Shown here: one piece after another, positions 15,801-22,042 of the stretch
Layout: the number at the start of each line of letters is the position of its first letter
Position numbering within the stretch: the first letter of the stretch is position 1
NCBI GenBank assembly: GCA_049511115.1
Contig: JBEKYH010000015.1
Location: 1 to 22,042, forward strand
Reading direction: 5' to 3'
Length of the DNA: 22,042 nt
DNA from: JBEKYH01 sp049511115
GTDB taxonomy: Bacteria; Planctomycetota; Phycisphaerae; Tepidisphaerales; Tepidisphaeraceae
The notes under the pieces: generated by a model
Seen by the model: only the letters and a program-made list of their open reading frames with translations
What the model was told of the DNA's origin: nothing
The model's database searches: none
Position numbers and translations under genes: made by a program

Positions 15801-17116
15801 GTCATGAGGATCGATGGAACGGCCGACGGGTTTCCCAGGCCGCGAACAGGTGAATTTACCGTCAGGCCGAATTCACCCGCGGCGGGGTTGAAGAAAATCG
15901 GATCGACGTTGAGATTTCCGGTGCCTGAGTAACCGCCTTGAACGTCGCTGTAGGTGACGGACGGAGCGGAGTCGTAGCCGACAAGCTCGTCCGGCCCGTC
16001 GCCGTAAACAATGCTGTTGGTTATCGTCGGATCGGAATACTCGTCGTAGATCGCTCCGGCAGTTGTAGTGGCGACGTTGCCGCTGAACGTAGAATTTAGA
16101 ACGGTCTCGCTATCATAAGTATCATTATAAATCGCCGCACCTTCGCCAGCGGAGTTTTCGGCGAATAGGCAATTGGCGAAAAGCGTCTGGGAAATATCGG
16201 CTTCTTGGGCGTAAATCGCCCCGCCTTGACCGGACGCGGAGTTGTCCAGAAAAATTGTGCTGGTTGCTGAAATAGTTGAATCGTATAAGAAGATTGCTCC
16301 GCCGTCGGTCGTGGCGGAATTGTTAGTAAAGGTACAACCCATGAGGATGAAGTCTGAGGAGCTTTCGGCGAATATACCGCCACCCCGGCCGGAGGAAGCG
16401 ACGTTGTCGACGAAATCGCAATTCTGCAAAGTTGGATCGCATTGCGAATCAGCAAGAATGGCGCCGCCATCGCTACCAGTGTTGTCATCGAAGCTGCAAT
16501 CCTCGATTAGGGGTGAGGAACCAGCCGCAAGATAGATCGCACCGCCCAACTCATGGTTGTTTCCGCCATTGTCTACAAATGTACAATCTTCGATATTCGG
16601 GGAAGCCACGTACAGACTCAATCCGTCATTGTGCGCGCCGGTGACGACAAAACCGTCTAGACTGACCGTACTGTCAACGGCAGCGGCAGTTATAACAATG
16701 TAGCTGTTGTCAATTCCTCCGCTGGGATCAGGAAGGTTGCCGGAGAGAATGGTGGGATAAAGCGAGATATCACGGGCGTCAGGGCTGATGCCGAGGGCAA
16801 TGCCGGCGTTTCCGGCAAAACCACCCATCAGAGTTACGCCATCCTGCAGCGCAAATGAGGCTGTCACATCCGCATCAGTGCTGGGCAGATAGGTTCCTTG
16901 CGCCACCTCTATGATTTGTCCCGACACGGCCGCGCCAAGCGCATTCTGCAAGTTGTTATATGCGTCAGTCCACGATGAGCCGTCGTGGGTGGGACCCGGC
17001 GCAATGGCATCCACGTAAACGGTGCTGCACAACCTCCGAACCTCAAGGGCCTCGCAAACGCCCGCAACGGCGCAGAATATCGGTCGTCTTTGATTGGCCT
17101 TGATACGAATTGGCAC
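12827..17116 (-). CDS. Giant surface or secreted protein: LEPR-like motif, two beta-helix modules, dockerin domain
   Basis: A 1429-residue protein. An N-terminal ALEVRRLCS (about 23-31) resembles the planctomycete LEPR-XLL export-associated motif. Two homologous beta-helix modules of the choice-of-anchor Q type follow (about 32-460 and 594-1018). Each starts with a YVD...G..W..AY.(N/D)LQ.AL motif, contains many GGG(I/M)Y turn repeats, and ends LAGNPR...VD(M/L)GAYE. A CARDB-like beta-sandwich separates them (about 465-592). Next come a WTGLGDGINWSSPRNWSD domain, a dockerin pair (GDANLDGTVNYADL, then DFNYDGKVNFADL, about 1156-1214), and an Ala/Thr/Pro-rich tail to about 1380. GTG 17116 is chosen because GGAGGG lies just upstream, and the longer GTG at 17176 falls inside the promoter. 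The protein may bind or process polysaccharide. No catalytic residue is recognised. Confidence 0.88.
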   Translation of the reverse strand: MPIRIKANQRRPIFCAVAGVCEALEVRRLCSTVYVDAIAPGPTHDGSSWTDAYNNLQNALGAAVSGQIIEVAQGTYLPSTDADVTASFALQDGVTLMGGFAGNAGIALGISPDARDISLYPTILSGNLPDPSGGIDNSYIVITAAAVDSTVSLDGFVVTGAHNDGLSLYVASPNIEDCTFVDNGGNNHELGGAIYLAAGSSPLIEDCSFDDNTGSDGGAILADSQCDPTLQNCDFVDNVASSGRGGGIFAESSSDFILMGCTFTNNSATTDGGAIFLYDSTISATSTIFLDNSASGQGGAIYAQEADISQTLFANCLFAENSAGEGAAIYNDTYDSETVLNSTFSGNVATTTAGAIYDEYSDPTITNSIVYGDGPDELVGYDSAPSVTYSDVQGGYSGTGNLNVDPIFFNPAAGEFGLTVNSPVRGLGNPSAVPSILMTDLAGNPRMTASDVDMGAYEYDPNNPVPIAVDFETQNVTASSDTADFEGSLGLNWTDLQRGNGSPSGNRIDAVFLSSSPTLTGTAIPLIFQPIAGANGQNIQGQRATVSLPPASAALLPGTYYLVVETDIGDTSGESTLGNNVGASQAVQIQIVPKTIYVDVNSPATAPDGATWVTAYPDLQTALAQAEYGDTIDVAQGTYLPTMDGDQTASFYLKDSISLKGGFAGEEDPDDPAANNSTYVTTLSGDISGDGQDSFTVVTASYVDSTTALQGFTITGATGGDGGGMLIKQSSPAVTNCTFVNNTVDNAGGGMYISGLSSAPVICNCVFSADSAECGGGVFDDSTSTQFDFCTFVDNSADVGGGIYDRFATASIYDCTISYNTAASEGGGAYFYDNSSSPALRNDYVQENSAMNGGGIYGAYSSPVVVNCLFAGNGSSATAGGAIYNVDSFPTIINCTFSVNGDPSTNGGAIFEGDANSGAVVTNSILWGDGGSEIVRSGGAVIASYSDIQGGYAGTANINVDPQFVDAQLGNLELQPTSPCINVGSDAAVPSGVTTDLAGNPRFIDGPVDLGAYECQAPGITWTGLGDGINWSSPRNWSDNLVPTQNDNVTIPSGAAPQLGSGTFATASLTLKGTATLNLDSGTLEIDFGDAADPIATIKSYIQNGYNNDTWTGSGIVSTNAATDPGLYAVGYADGNTDVGTPAAANQIYIKNTLAGDANLDGTVNYADLRVVAQNFNHTLDTHGNAIDWADGDFNYDGKVNFADLLLVAQNFNKQLAAGQAAQTPQTGGSPASAGSATSDPVMEATSATTTDTLATVVAAPSAQAITPDAATSDGTPPEVASETPTSAPANNATPTSVASSPALPAQETLAPPNPVTPVVDVVQATTPPPVGPSKSTVATTVARAHAVVTTAHRHTIVKAPSAAVADTSSLLGVQTKTAKPAKARLVFSTPPLLATDGITNDSLTGEWDLGSSDRGALFADSRRHDLLG
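14063..17023 (-). repeat. Intragenic duplication: two beta-helix modules
   Basis: Module 1 is encoded at about 17023-15737 and module 2 at about 15337-14063. They share, in the same order, the opening motif, VAQGTYLP followed by DGDQTASF-type residues, (M/K)GGFAG, the DGF/QGF turn (VTGA/ITGA), five to seven GGAIY-like rungs, SDVQGGYSGT / SDIQGGYAGT, and the LAGNPR...GAYE end. This argues for duplication of a roughly 425-residue unit within the gene. It is judged from the protein and not aligned computationally at DNA level. Confidence 0.75.
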
Positions 17117-17159
17117 TGACCCTCCCGTCGTTACAGATAGCCGGATGGCGACGACACAG

Positions 17160-17188
17160 AATCTACACCAACGCACGATTTGTGTCGA
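17160..17188 (-). promoter_or_regulatory. Probable sigma-70-type promoter of the beta-helix gene
   Basis: Minus-strand TCGACA (17183-17188, 5 of 6 matches to TTGACA) and TAGATT (17160-17165, 4 of 6 to TATAAT) are separated by exactly 17 bp. Transcription would start near 17153, giving a leader of about 37 bases with GGAGGG just before GTG 17116. Assigned by eye only. Confidence 0.4.
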
Positions 17189-17282
17189 ACGTAAATCCCT
17201 AAGGAGTGGCTAATACTCTTCCGTTCTCCGCTTGGCAGGGAAGATCGATAAATCGCAGCATTTGTGCCTGCCGACTCGATGC

Positions 17283-18986
17283 TCAATTCATTGGCATAAT
17301 CGCGGTGACCTCGATGATCTCATCGCCAACCACAGCCGGCAGGTTCGACACCACGCTCTGGGCGGTACCTGCCTCCCAACTCGCCACCACCCGCGCGGTC
17401 CACCCTCGCCCCTTCACAAACCGCCTCTCAAACTGCTCACATTCGTTTGCCGGCAGCGCCGCATAAACTTTCCGCCCCTGCGCAACCGCTGTCCCCATCA
17501 ATCGGTTTTCCTCCGTTGCCAAATCCGCATCCGATCGTCCTCCCAGCCGCCGGTACAATTCCTGCGCTCTCTCCGCTTGCAATACTTGCGGCTCATCCGC
17601 GTTCACGGTCGCAAAAGAGTTGACGTATCGCGCCGTAAATAAATCCGCGAGATACAGTCGGTAATCGCCGGCGACCTGCAGCGGCGCGGCATTTGCCTGA
17701 TCGACAAAGATCACCGATCCCTGCGGCACATTCGCCAGCACCTGTCGCACCAGCGCCTCGCACGCCAGATTATCCCGCTTCAAATCCACCGCCCTCGCTA
17801 CCGCAAATCGCATATCAACGACTGCCGCCGCCGTTACGATTGCTACGACAAGCAGCAGGGGGGCAATTCCCCTCCGCGCGATCCATTGCAGCGGCCACAT
17901 CGCCATCACCACCAGCGCCGGCAGCGCCGTCAACACAAACCGCGTATAAGAAAGCCCCGGTTCCTCGCCCGGCGTCCAGTAATACGCCGTATAAACCAGG
18001 ATCGTCCCCAAAGCCCAGACGATCAGCACCACCGCCAAGCGCCGCTGCGCCCGGAACATCAACACCGCACCCAGAATCGCCACGGGTGACAAAAAGGCCA
18101 TCGTATTGCCGAGTTCTCCCAGCATCCGTTGCCAATTCGCAGCGAAATTACCGAGTGAAAACGCCGTGCTCTCATGCGTCAGCGCATAACCCGTCGCGTG
18201 ATGAAGAACCGCCAGATTATAAGAGACTTGGGAAACTGGCAGAACGAGCCACGCGACGAAAATAGGCAGCGATTTCATTATCGCCTTCCGATTCCATCCA
18301 TGCGCAAATAGTGCCACCAGGATGATGGGAATCAGCAGCAACCCTTCCGTGTACCGCACCGTCACATTAAACCCCAACAGCAATCCCGCCGCGATTCCCT
18401 GCCACAGCAAATCGCTCCTCCACCATTGCAATAGAAAGTGCATTCCCCACACCGCCGCGCAAAACGCGCAGGCATGACTATTCGGCAAATTCGCAAAGAA
18501 AAAAGTCGGCGGGCTGGTCGCTACCAGGATCATCCCCCCAATCGCCGCGCATGATCCGACGATTGGCCGAAAAAGAAAAAATGTCCCCAGCACGCCCAGC
18601 GCCGCCAGCAGGGGGCTGACCTCGTGCGCCGCCGCCATCCAATGCGCGCCGCCGACGACGCCATGCAGAACCGCATAGACAACCGGCAACCCCAGCGGAT
18701 ATTTCAGCGCAAATCGCCCCGACTCCAATTTCACCCAATGCGGCCCGAGATACTCATACGCATCCGCCGGCTCAATGCCGCGCCAGTTCCCCTCGGCCAG
18801 CATCTTCCCGCCCAAAAGATACCCGTTGCGATCCCCCCCCCGCGTGACCGGCACAAAATATGCCTGCGTCGCGAGCCAAAAACCTAATGCGATAACCACC
18901 GCCGCCAGCGCATAACCGCGAGTCTTCCAGACCGGCTCACTTTCCATCAGCCGTTCCAGTTTGCCGGGCACAAGCGTGGTTCCCAT
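17283..18986 (-). CDS. Polytopic membrane glycosyltransferase, GT-C / family 39-like
   Basis: A 567-residue protein with a short cytoplasmic N-terminus, a first helix at about 26-45, then roughly ten further hydrophobic helices up to about 400, and a soluble C-terminal domain of about 160 residues. The first outside loop carries TRGGDRNGYLLGGKML (Asp52). An acidic residue there is the catalytic hallmark of GT-C enzymes such as ArnT and protein O-mannosyltransferases, which move a sugar from a polyprenyl phosphate donor to lipid or protein outside the membrane. LKYPLGLPVVYAVLHG and VRYTEGLLLIP are also family-like. Donor and acceptor are unknown. The gene begins 35 bp after argC, with no good ribosome binding site before the ATG, and probably ends the ispG operon. 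Confidence 0.75.
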   Translation of the reverse strand: MGTTLVPGKLERLMESEPVWKTRGYALAAVVIALGFWLATQAYFVPVTRGGDRNGYLLGGKMLAEGNWRGIEPADAYEYLGPHWVKLESGRFALKYPLGLPVVYAVLHGVVGGAHWMAAAHEVSPLLAALGVLGTFFLFRPIVGSCAAIGGMILVATSPPTFFFANLPNSHACAFCAAVWGMHFLLQWWRSDLLWQGIAAGLLLGFNVTVRYTEGLLLIPIILVALFAHGWNRKAIMKSLPIFVAWLVLPVSQVSYNLAVLHHATGYALTHESTAFSLGNFAANWQRMLGELGNTMAFLSPVAILGAVLMFRAQRRLAVVLIVWALGTILVYTAYYWTPGEEPGLSYTRFVLTALPALVVMAMWPLQWIARRGIAPLLLVVAIVTAAAVVDMRFAVARAVDLKRDNLACEALVRQVLANVPQGSVIFVDQANAAPLQVAGDYRLYLADLFTARYVNSFATVNADEPQVLQAERAQELYRRLGGRSDADLATEENRLMGTAVAQGRKVYAALPANECEQFERRFVKGRGWTARVVASWEAGTAQSVVSNLPAVVGDEIIEVTAIMPMN

Positions 18987-19021
18987 TGATAGAAAAAACT
19001 CGCGGCGACTGCTTCAAAACC

Positions 19022-19999
19022 CTACGGCCAAAGCGGCGACCCGACCAACCCCGCCGTTTCATCCAGCCCCATCATCAAATTGGCGTTCTGCACCGCCTGC
19101 GCCGCTGCTCCCTTGCCGAGATTGTCGATTGCTCCCAGCGCGATCACCAACCCGCGCGCCGCGTCTGCCGCGTAGGAAACAAAAACCAGATCCGACCCCA
19201 TCGCCCATTTCGTATGCGGCGGCGCATCCACCACCCGCACAAACGGCCGCCCCTCATAAAATTCGCGTGCCGCCGCGAGGCAACCCGCCGTCGTCGTTTC
19301 GCCGCGGGCATAGCACGTCGAAAGAATTCCCCGCGTCATGGGGATCAGATGCGGCGTAAACGTCAGGCTTGCCGGCGCGGATGCGATCTCGCTCAGCGCC
19401 TTGGTCATCTCCGCGACCTGCGCGTGCTTGAAAAACCCATACGCGCTGACATCCTCGTTCACATCGGCAAACCCAAACGTCGCCCCGCCGCCGCGGCCGG
19501 CGCCGCTAACGCCGCTCTTGGCATCCACGATAATTTCCGTCGGCTCGACCAACCCGCGCGCCACCAGCGGCGCCAGCGCGGCAATCGTCGCCGCCGCGTA
19601 GCAGCCGGGATTCGCCACGCGGCTCAGGCCCGCGATTTCATCCGGCCAAACGTCCGCCAGCCCGTAAGTCCAACCCTCGGCAAAGCGATGATCGCCGCCG
19701 ATATCGACAATGCGCGTCCCCACGCTCACTTTCGCCAGCGCCTCCTTCGATTCGCCGCTCGGCAACGAAGCAAACAACAAATCCAGCGCCGGCAGCTTCC
19801 CCGCATCCCACTTTTCAATCCGCAACTCGCTCAAACTCCCGATCCCCGGAAATCGCTCGCCCAGCTTTTGGCCGGCCGATCCTTCGCCCGCGACGTACAC
19901 CACCTCAAACGCCGGATGCCCCGCGCACAGCCGCAGCGCCTCGCCGCCGCCGTAGCCGGAGACGCCGACGATGCCGATTTTAATTGGCTTTTTACTCAT
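19022..19999 (-). CDS. argC: N-acetyl-gamma-glutamyl-phosphate reductase
   Basis: A 325-residue cytoplasmic enzyme that reduces N-acetylglutamyl-5-phosphate to the semialdehyde with NADPH, the third step of arginine synthesis. The N-terminal nucleotide-binding loop is GIVGVSGYGGGEALRL (9-24). The catalytic cysteine is Cys133 in VANPGCYAAA. The histidine of TPHLIPMTRGILST is at 217, and KSGVSGAGRG is at 161-170. Length and motif order are normal for the short (type 1) ArgC. It overlaps the upstream Uma2 gene by 8 bp, so translation is coupled. No other arg gene is in the window, so the pathway genes are scattered here. Confidence 0.95.
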   Translation of the reverse strand: MSKKPIKIGIVGVSGYGGGEALRLCAGHPAFEVVYVAGEGSAGQKLGERFPGIGSLSELRIEKWDAGKLPALDLLFASLPSGESKEALAKVSVGTRIVDIGGDHRFAEGWTYGLADVWPDEIAGLSRVANPGCYAAATIAALAPLVARGLVEPTEIIVDAKSGVSGAGRGGGATFGFADVNEDVSAYGFFKHAQVAEMTKALSEIASAPASLTFTPHLIPMTRGILSTCYARGETTTAGCLAAAREFYEGRPFVRVVDAPPHTKWAMGSDLVFVSYAADAARGLVIALGAIDNLGKGAAAQAVQNANLMMGLDETAGLVGSPLWP

Positions 20000-20666
20000 T
20001 CGTTTGCCCGCCGCTTACGGCTTCCTGCACGCGGCGTCGAACGCTCTTGATCCAGGAAACTCCGCCCTCATTCAGCCCGGCCGTAACCAACGCCGACATC
20101 TCAGCAGCGCTAAGCTGCGGAAACGTCGGACTGCGATCGGCGGCTTCATACTGTTCGTCCTTGCGCAGCAAAATGGTCAGTCCGTTTTTCCCATGCACCC
20201 AGACTTCGCCCACTCCGATGTCGCGATAAATCGATTTCCGCTCCGCCAGCCGATGCGTCACCTCCACCTCGATCGCCAAATCCGGCGGCGGGTCGTTTGC
20301 CAGGTCGATCTCCTTTCGGCTGCGCATCCGCTCCACATGGGCGATGTAGAAACTCGAATCCGGCTCGATTCCCTCCTCCAAATCCGCGCGCTGCAGCGTC
20401 GTCATCCCGGCGCCGACCATTTCCCGATTTGTCTCCTCCGCCAACACCCAGACCAACTGCGCCAACAAGGCGACAATGCGCTCGTGGAGGTATGAAACCC
20501 GCGCAGCCTCCAGCCTTCCCTTGTAATACGTCACGAAAACGCGCTGCTCGGCCAATTGCCGCCCGACCTGCTCGTAAAACGCCCAGTCGGCCGCGGGGAA
20601 GACGAACCGCTGTCCATCCTCCGCTTGCGTCGAAGCGCGTCCTACTGGCCGGTCGATCAGCGTCAT
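19992..20666 (-). CDS. Uma2-family (DUF820) PD-(D/E)XK nuclease-like protein
   Basis: A 224-residue protein of the Uma2 family, which has a restriction-endonuclease-like fold. Its cellular role is not established. Supporting residues are GIEPDSSFYI (99-108), then PPPDLAIEVEV (126-136) with the candidate metal ligands Asp129 and Glu133 or Glu135, then Lys144 before the family-typical YRDIGVGEVWVH (147-158). The core PD...E.E...K arrangement is intact, so it may be catalytically competent. The ATG overlaps the ispG stop codon (ATGA), and its own end overlaps argC by 8 bp, so it is locked into a housekeeping operon. Uma2 genes often occur in many copies in planctomycetes and cyanobacteria, which makes this probably one paralogue of many. 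Confidence 0.85.
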   Translation of the reverse strand: MTLIDRPVGRASTQAEDGQRFVFPAADWAFYEQVGRQLAEQRVFVTYYKGRLEAARVSYLHERIVALLAQLVWVLAEETNREMVGAGMTTLQRADLEEGIEPDSSFYIAHVERMRSRKEIDLANDPPPDLAIEVEVTHRLAERKSIYRDIGVGEVWVHGKNGLTILLRKDEQYEAADRSPTFPQLSAAEMSALVTAGLNEGGVSWIKSVRRRVQEAVSGGQTNE

Positions 20667-21916
20667 TTGATCACCTCAAGCGATCGCAAGCCCGCCTTCT
20701 GTTCCGTCTTGCTCCACCCGCTCCCCAACTCCCCCAGCGGGTCCGGCGGCAGAATATCCACCTTCTTTTCGCCCCGCTTGGCCTCGCCGTTTTGCACTTT
20801 CACCTGGAATTGCCGGCACTCCAACAGCAGCCGCTCGAGAATTTGCTCCTCCGGCACGTTGGCCACCTTCTCGCCCTGCACGTAAATGATCCCGCGACGA
20901 TCGCCCGCGAAAATGGCGATGTCCGCCCCTTCGCATTCGCCCGGGCCGTTCACGACGCATCCCATCACGGCCACTTTAATCGGCACGGTAATTTCCTTCG
21001 CCAGCTCCTTCCGCACCTCCTGCACCAGCTTGAACAGATCAACCTGAATCCGCCCGCACGTCGGGCAGGCGATCAGCTCGGCCCCCACGCGCGGCCGCAA
21101 GCCCAGGACGTAAAGCAATTCCAAGCCGTCCTCGACCTCAAAGATCGGGTCGTTGGCGTAGCTGATGCGAATGGTGTCCCCGATGCCGGAACACAGAAGA
21201 TGCCCCAGCGGCACGACCGAGCGGATGGCTCCCGACTCGCGCGGGCCGGCATGGGTCACGCCCAGGTGCAGGGGGTAATCGAATCGCTTGCTGATTTCCG
21301 TATACGCATCCACCACCAGCAGGGGATCGATGCTCTTGGCACTGATGCAGATATCGTGGAAATCCTCCTCGTGGAAAATCTCCAGGTACTCCTCCAGCTT
21401 GGCAATCATGATCGCCAGCAGGTGGCCGTTTTTGTTGTCGGAGAAGACGCCGCCGAGCTCCTTCATGCGCTTTTGCTTGTCGCGCCGCTCGACGATGCTT
21501 CCCTCGTTCACGCCGATGCGGATGGGCAGCTTGCGGGCCTTGCAGGCTTGAATGACATCCTTCACCTGGGCCCGGTCGGAGATATTGCCGGGGTTGAGGC
21601 GAATCTTGTGCACGCCCGCCTCGATGGCCTCCAGCGCCCGCTGAAAATGAAAATGCACATCCGCGATGATCGGCACCGGCGACTGCGGAATGATCTCCTT
21701 CAGCGCCGCCGTGTCCTTCTTCTCCGGCACCGCGACGCGCACCAAGTCCGCCCCGGCCGCCGCCAGCTTGCGCACCTCGGCCACGCACTTATCGATTTCG
21801 TGCGTATACCCGGAAGTCATGGTCTGCACCGAAACCGGCGCATCACCCCCGATAGCCACCCGGCCGTGTGCGTCATCCCCAACAATAACCTGCCGCGTCT
21901 GGCGTCGATTCACCAT
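20663..21916 (-). CDS. ispG: 4-hydroxy-3-methylbut-2-enyl diphosphate synthase (flavodoxin/ferredoxin)
   Basis: A 417-residue [4Fe-4S] enzyme that makes HMBPP from the cyclic diphosphate MEcPP in the MEP isoprenoid pathway. The TIM-barrel part carries SVQTMT, KIRLNPGN and IRIGVNEGS. The cluster ligands are Cys284, Cys287 and Cys320 with Glu327 (CPTCGR and MGCVVNGPGE), the same spacing as in E. coli. It is the short bacterial form, without the inserted plant-type domain. I chose ATG 21916 because AAGGAG lies nine bases upstream and the protein then begins with the family-typical R(R)xTRQVIVG. A frame extension to TTG 21988 adds 24 residues of unrelated sequence. A C-terminal extension of about 60 residues follows the ordinary end. 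It is the first gene of the ispG-Uma2-argC set. Confidence 0.96.
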   Translation of the reverse strand: MVNRRQTRQVIVGDDAHGRVAIGGDAPVSVQTMTSGYTHEIDKCVAEVRKLAAAGADLVRVAVPEKKDTAALKEIIPQSPVPIIADVHFHFQRALEAIEAGVHKIRLNPGNISDRAQVKDVIQACKARKLPIRIGVNEGSIVERRDKQKRMKELGGVFSDNKNGHLLAIMIAKLEEYLEIFHEEDFHDICISAKSIDPLLVVDAYTEISKRFDYPLHLGVTHAGPRESGAIRSVVPLGHLLCSGIGDTIRISYANDPIFEVEDGLELLYVLGLRPRVGAELIACPTCGRIQVDLFKLVQEVRKELAKEITVPIKVAVMGCVVNGPGECEGADIAIFAGDRRGIIYVQGEKVANVPEEQILERLLLECRQFQVKVQNGEAKRGEKKVDILPPDPLGELGSGWSKTEQKAGLRSLEVIK

Positions 21917-21949
21917 ATCTGGAAACTCCTTAGGTAAGCTCCGATGGTA

Positions 21950-21979
21950 AGAATACCCGCTAAGAGATTGAACCGCCAA
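21950..21979 (-). promoter_or_regulatory. Possible promoter of the ispG operon
   Basis: Minus-strand TTGGCG (21974-21979) and TATTCT (21950-21955) are 18 bp apart and lie 34-63 bp before the ispG ATG. Both hexamers are 4 of 6 matches, and the -35 lies inside the repeat-like sequence, so this is a weak suggestion. Confidence 0.25.
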
Positions 21980-22009
21980 GGAAGACAAGACTCACCACAG
22001 AGGACGGGT
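21968..22009 (+). repeat. Intergenic CCAAG / ACCACAGAGGA repeat element, copy 2
   Basis: TTGAACCGCCAAG (21968-21980) exactly repeats the minus-strand sequence at 1996-2008. It is followed by GAAGACAAGACTC and ACCACAGAGGAC. Sequences of this type recur between genes in a range of environmental bacterial genomes, from memory and not searched. No coding potential is seen to the right edge of the window. Confidence 0.35.
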
Positions 22010-22042
22010 GTAGCGCGCCAGGGTGGCGAATTTGGCATAATG

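Noticed and set aside
14600..17000. The repeated GGC/GCC-type turns in the beta-helix gene as CRISPR-like repeats
   Set aside because: The repeats are short, in-frame, degenerate glycine-rich turns of a solenoid and lack constant repeat and spacer lengths.
20297..21937. A 546-codon plus-strand frame opposite ispG and the Uma2 gene
   Set aside because: Antisense to ispG with intact catalytic cysteines. The translation is His/Arg/Leu-rich with no recognisable motif.

Overview
The window is a gene-dense, GC-rich piece of bacterial chromosome, most likely from a planctomycete, with the Phycisphaerae/Tepidisphaerales side favoured. That placement is an inference. It rests on a very large beta-helix protein that carries a LEPR-type N-terminal motif (ALEVRRLCS) and a dockerin-type calcium-repeat domain, on a eukaryote-like UDP-sugar pyrophosphorylase, and on a Uma2-family gene inside a housekeeping operon. 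I saw no rRNA, tRNA, CRISPR array, insertion sequence or prophage gene.

Left part (1-9094): the window opens inside a flippase-like membrane protein on the + strand. It converges with, and overlaps by 4 bp, a secreted SGNH esterase. The esterase is last in a run of minus-strand genes. Read in the direction of transcription these are rpsU (ribosomal protein S21), an ABC ATPase, a large ABC-2-type permease, an uncharacterised membrane-anchored 593-residue protein, rsfS (ribosomal silencing factor), a UAP1-type nucleotidyltransferase and the esterase. From the ATPase to the pyrophosphorylase the gaps are at most 53 bp, which suggests one operon joining an envelope transport machine with ribosome silencing and nucleotide-sugar synthesis.

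Middle (9095-12826): a roughly 320-bp divergent region separates rpsU from mfd, the transcription-repair coupling factor. A likely intrinsic terminator sits at the mfd stop codon.

Right part (12827-22042): all genes are on the minus strand. ispG (isoprenoid synthesis), a Uma2-family nuclease-like gene and argC (arginine synthesis) overlap end to start, and a GT-C-type polytopic membrane glycosyltransferase follows 35 bp later. A separate promoter then serves a 1429-residue surface protein made of two duplicated beta-helix modules, a CARDB-like linker, a dockerin pair and a long Ala/Thr/Pro tail.

The points most worth a second look are: an apparent ATC start codon for rsfS, placed by a strong ribosome binding site inside the upstream gene's end; a poly-serine tail on S21 built from a 24-bp duplication; the ABC transporter plus unknown protein set, whose permease has a roughly 410-residue inserted domain; and the architecture of the beta-helix protein.
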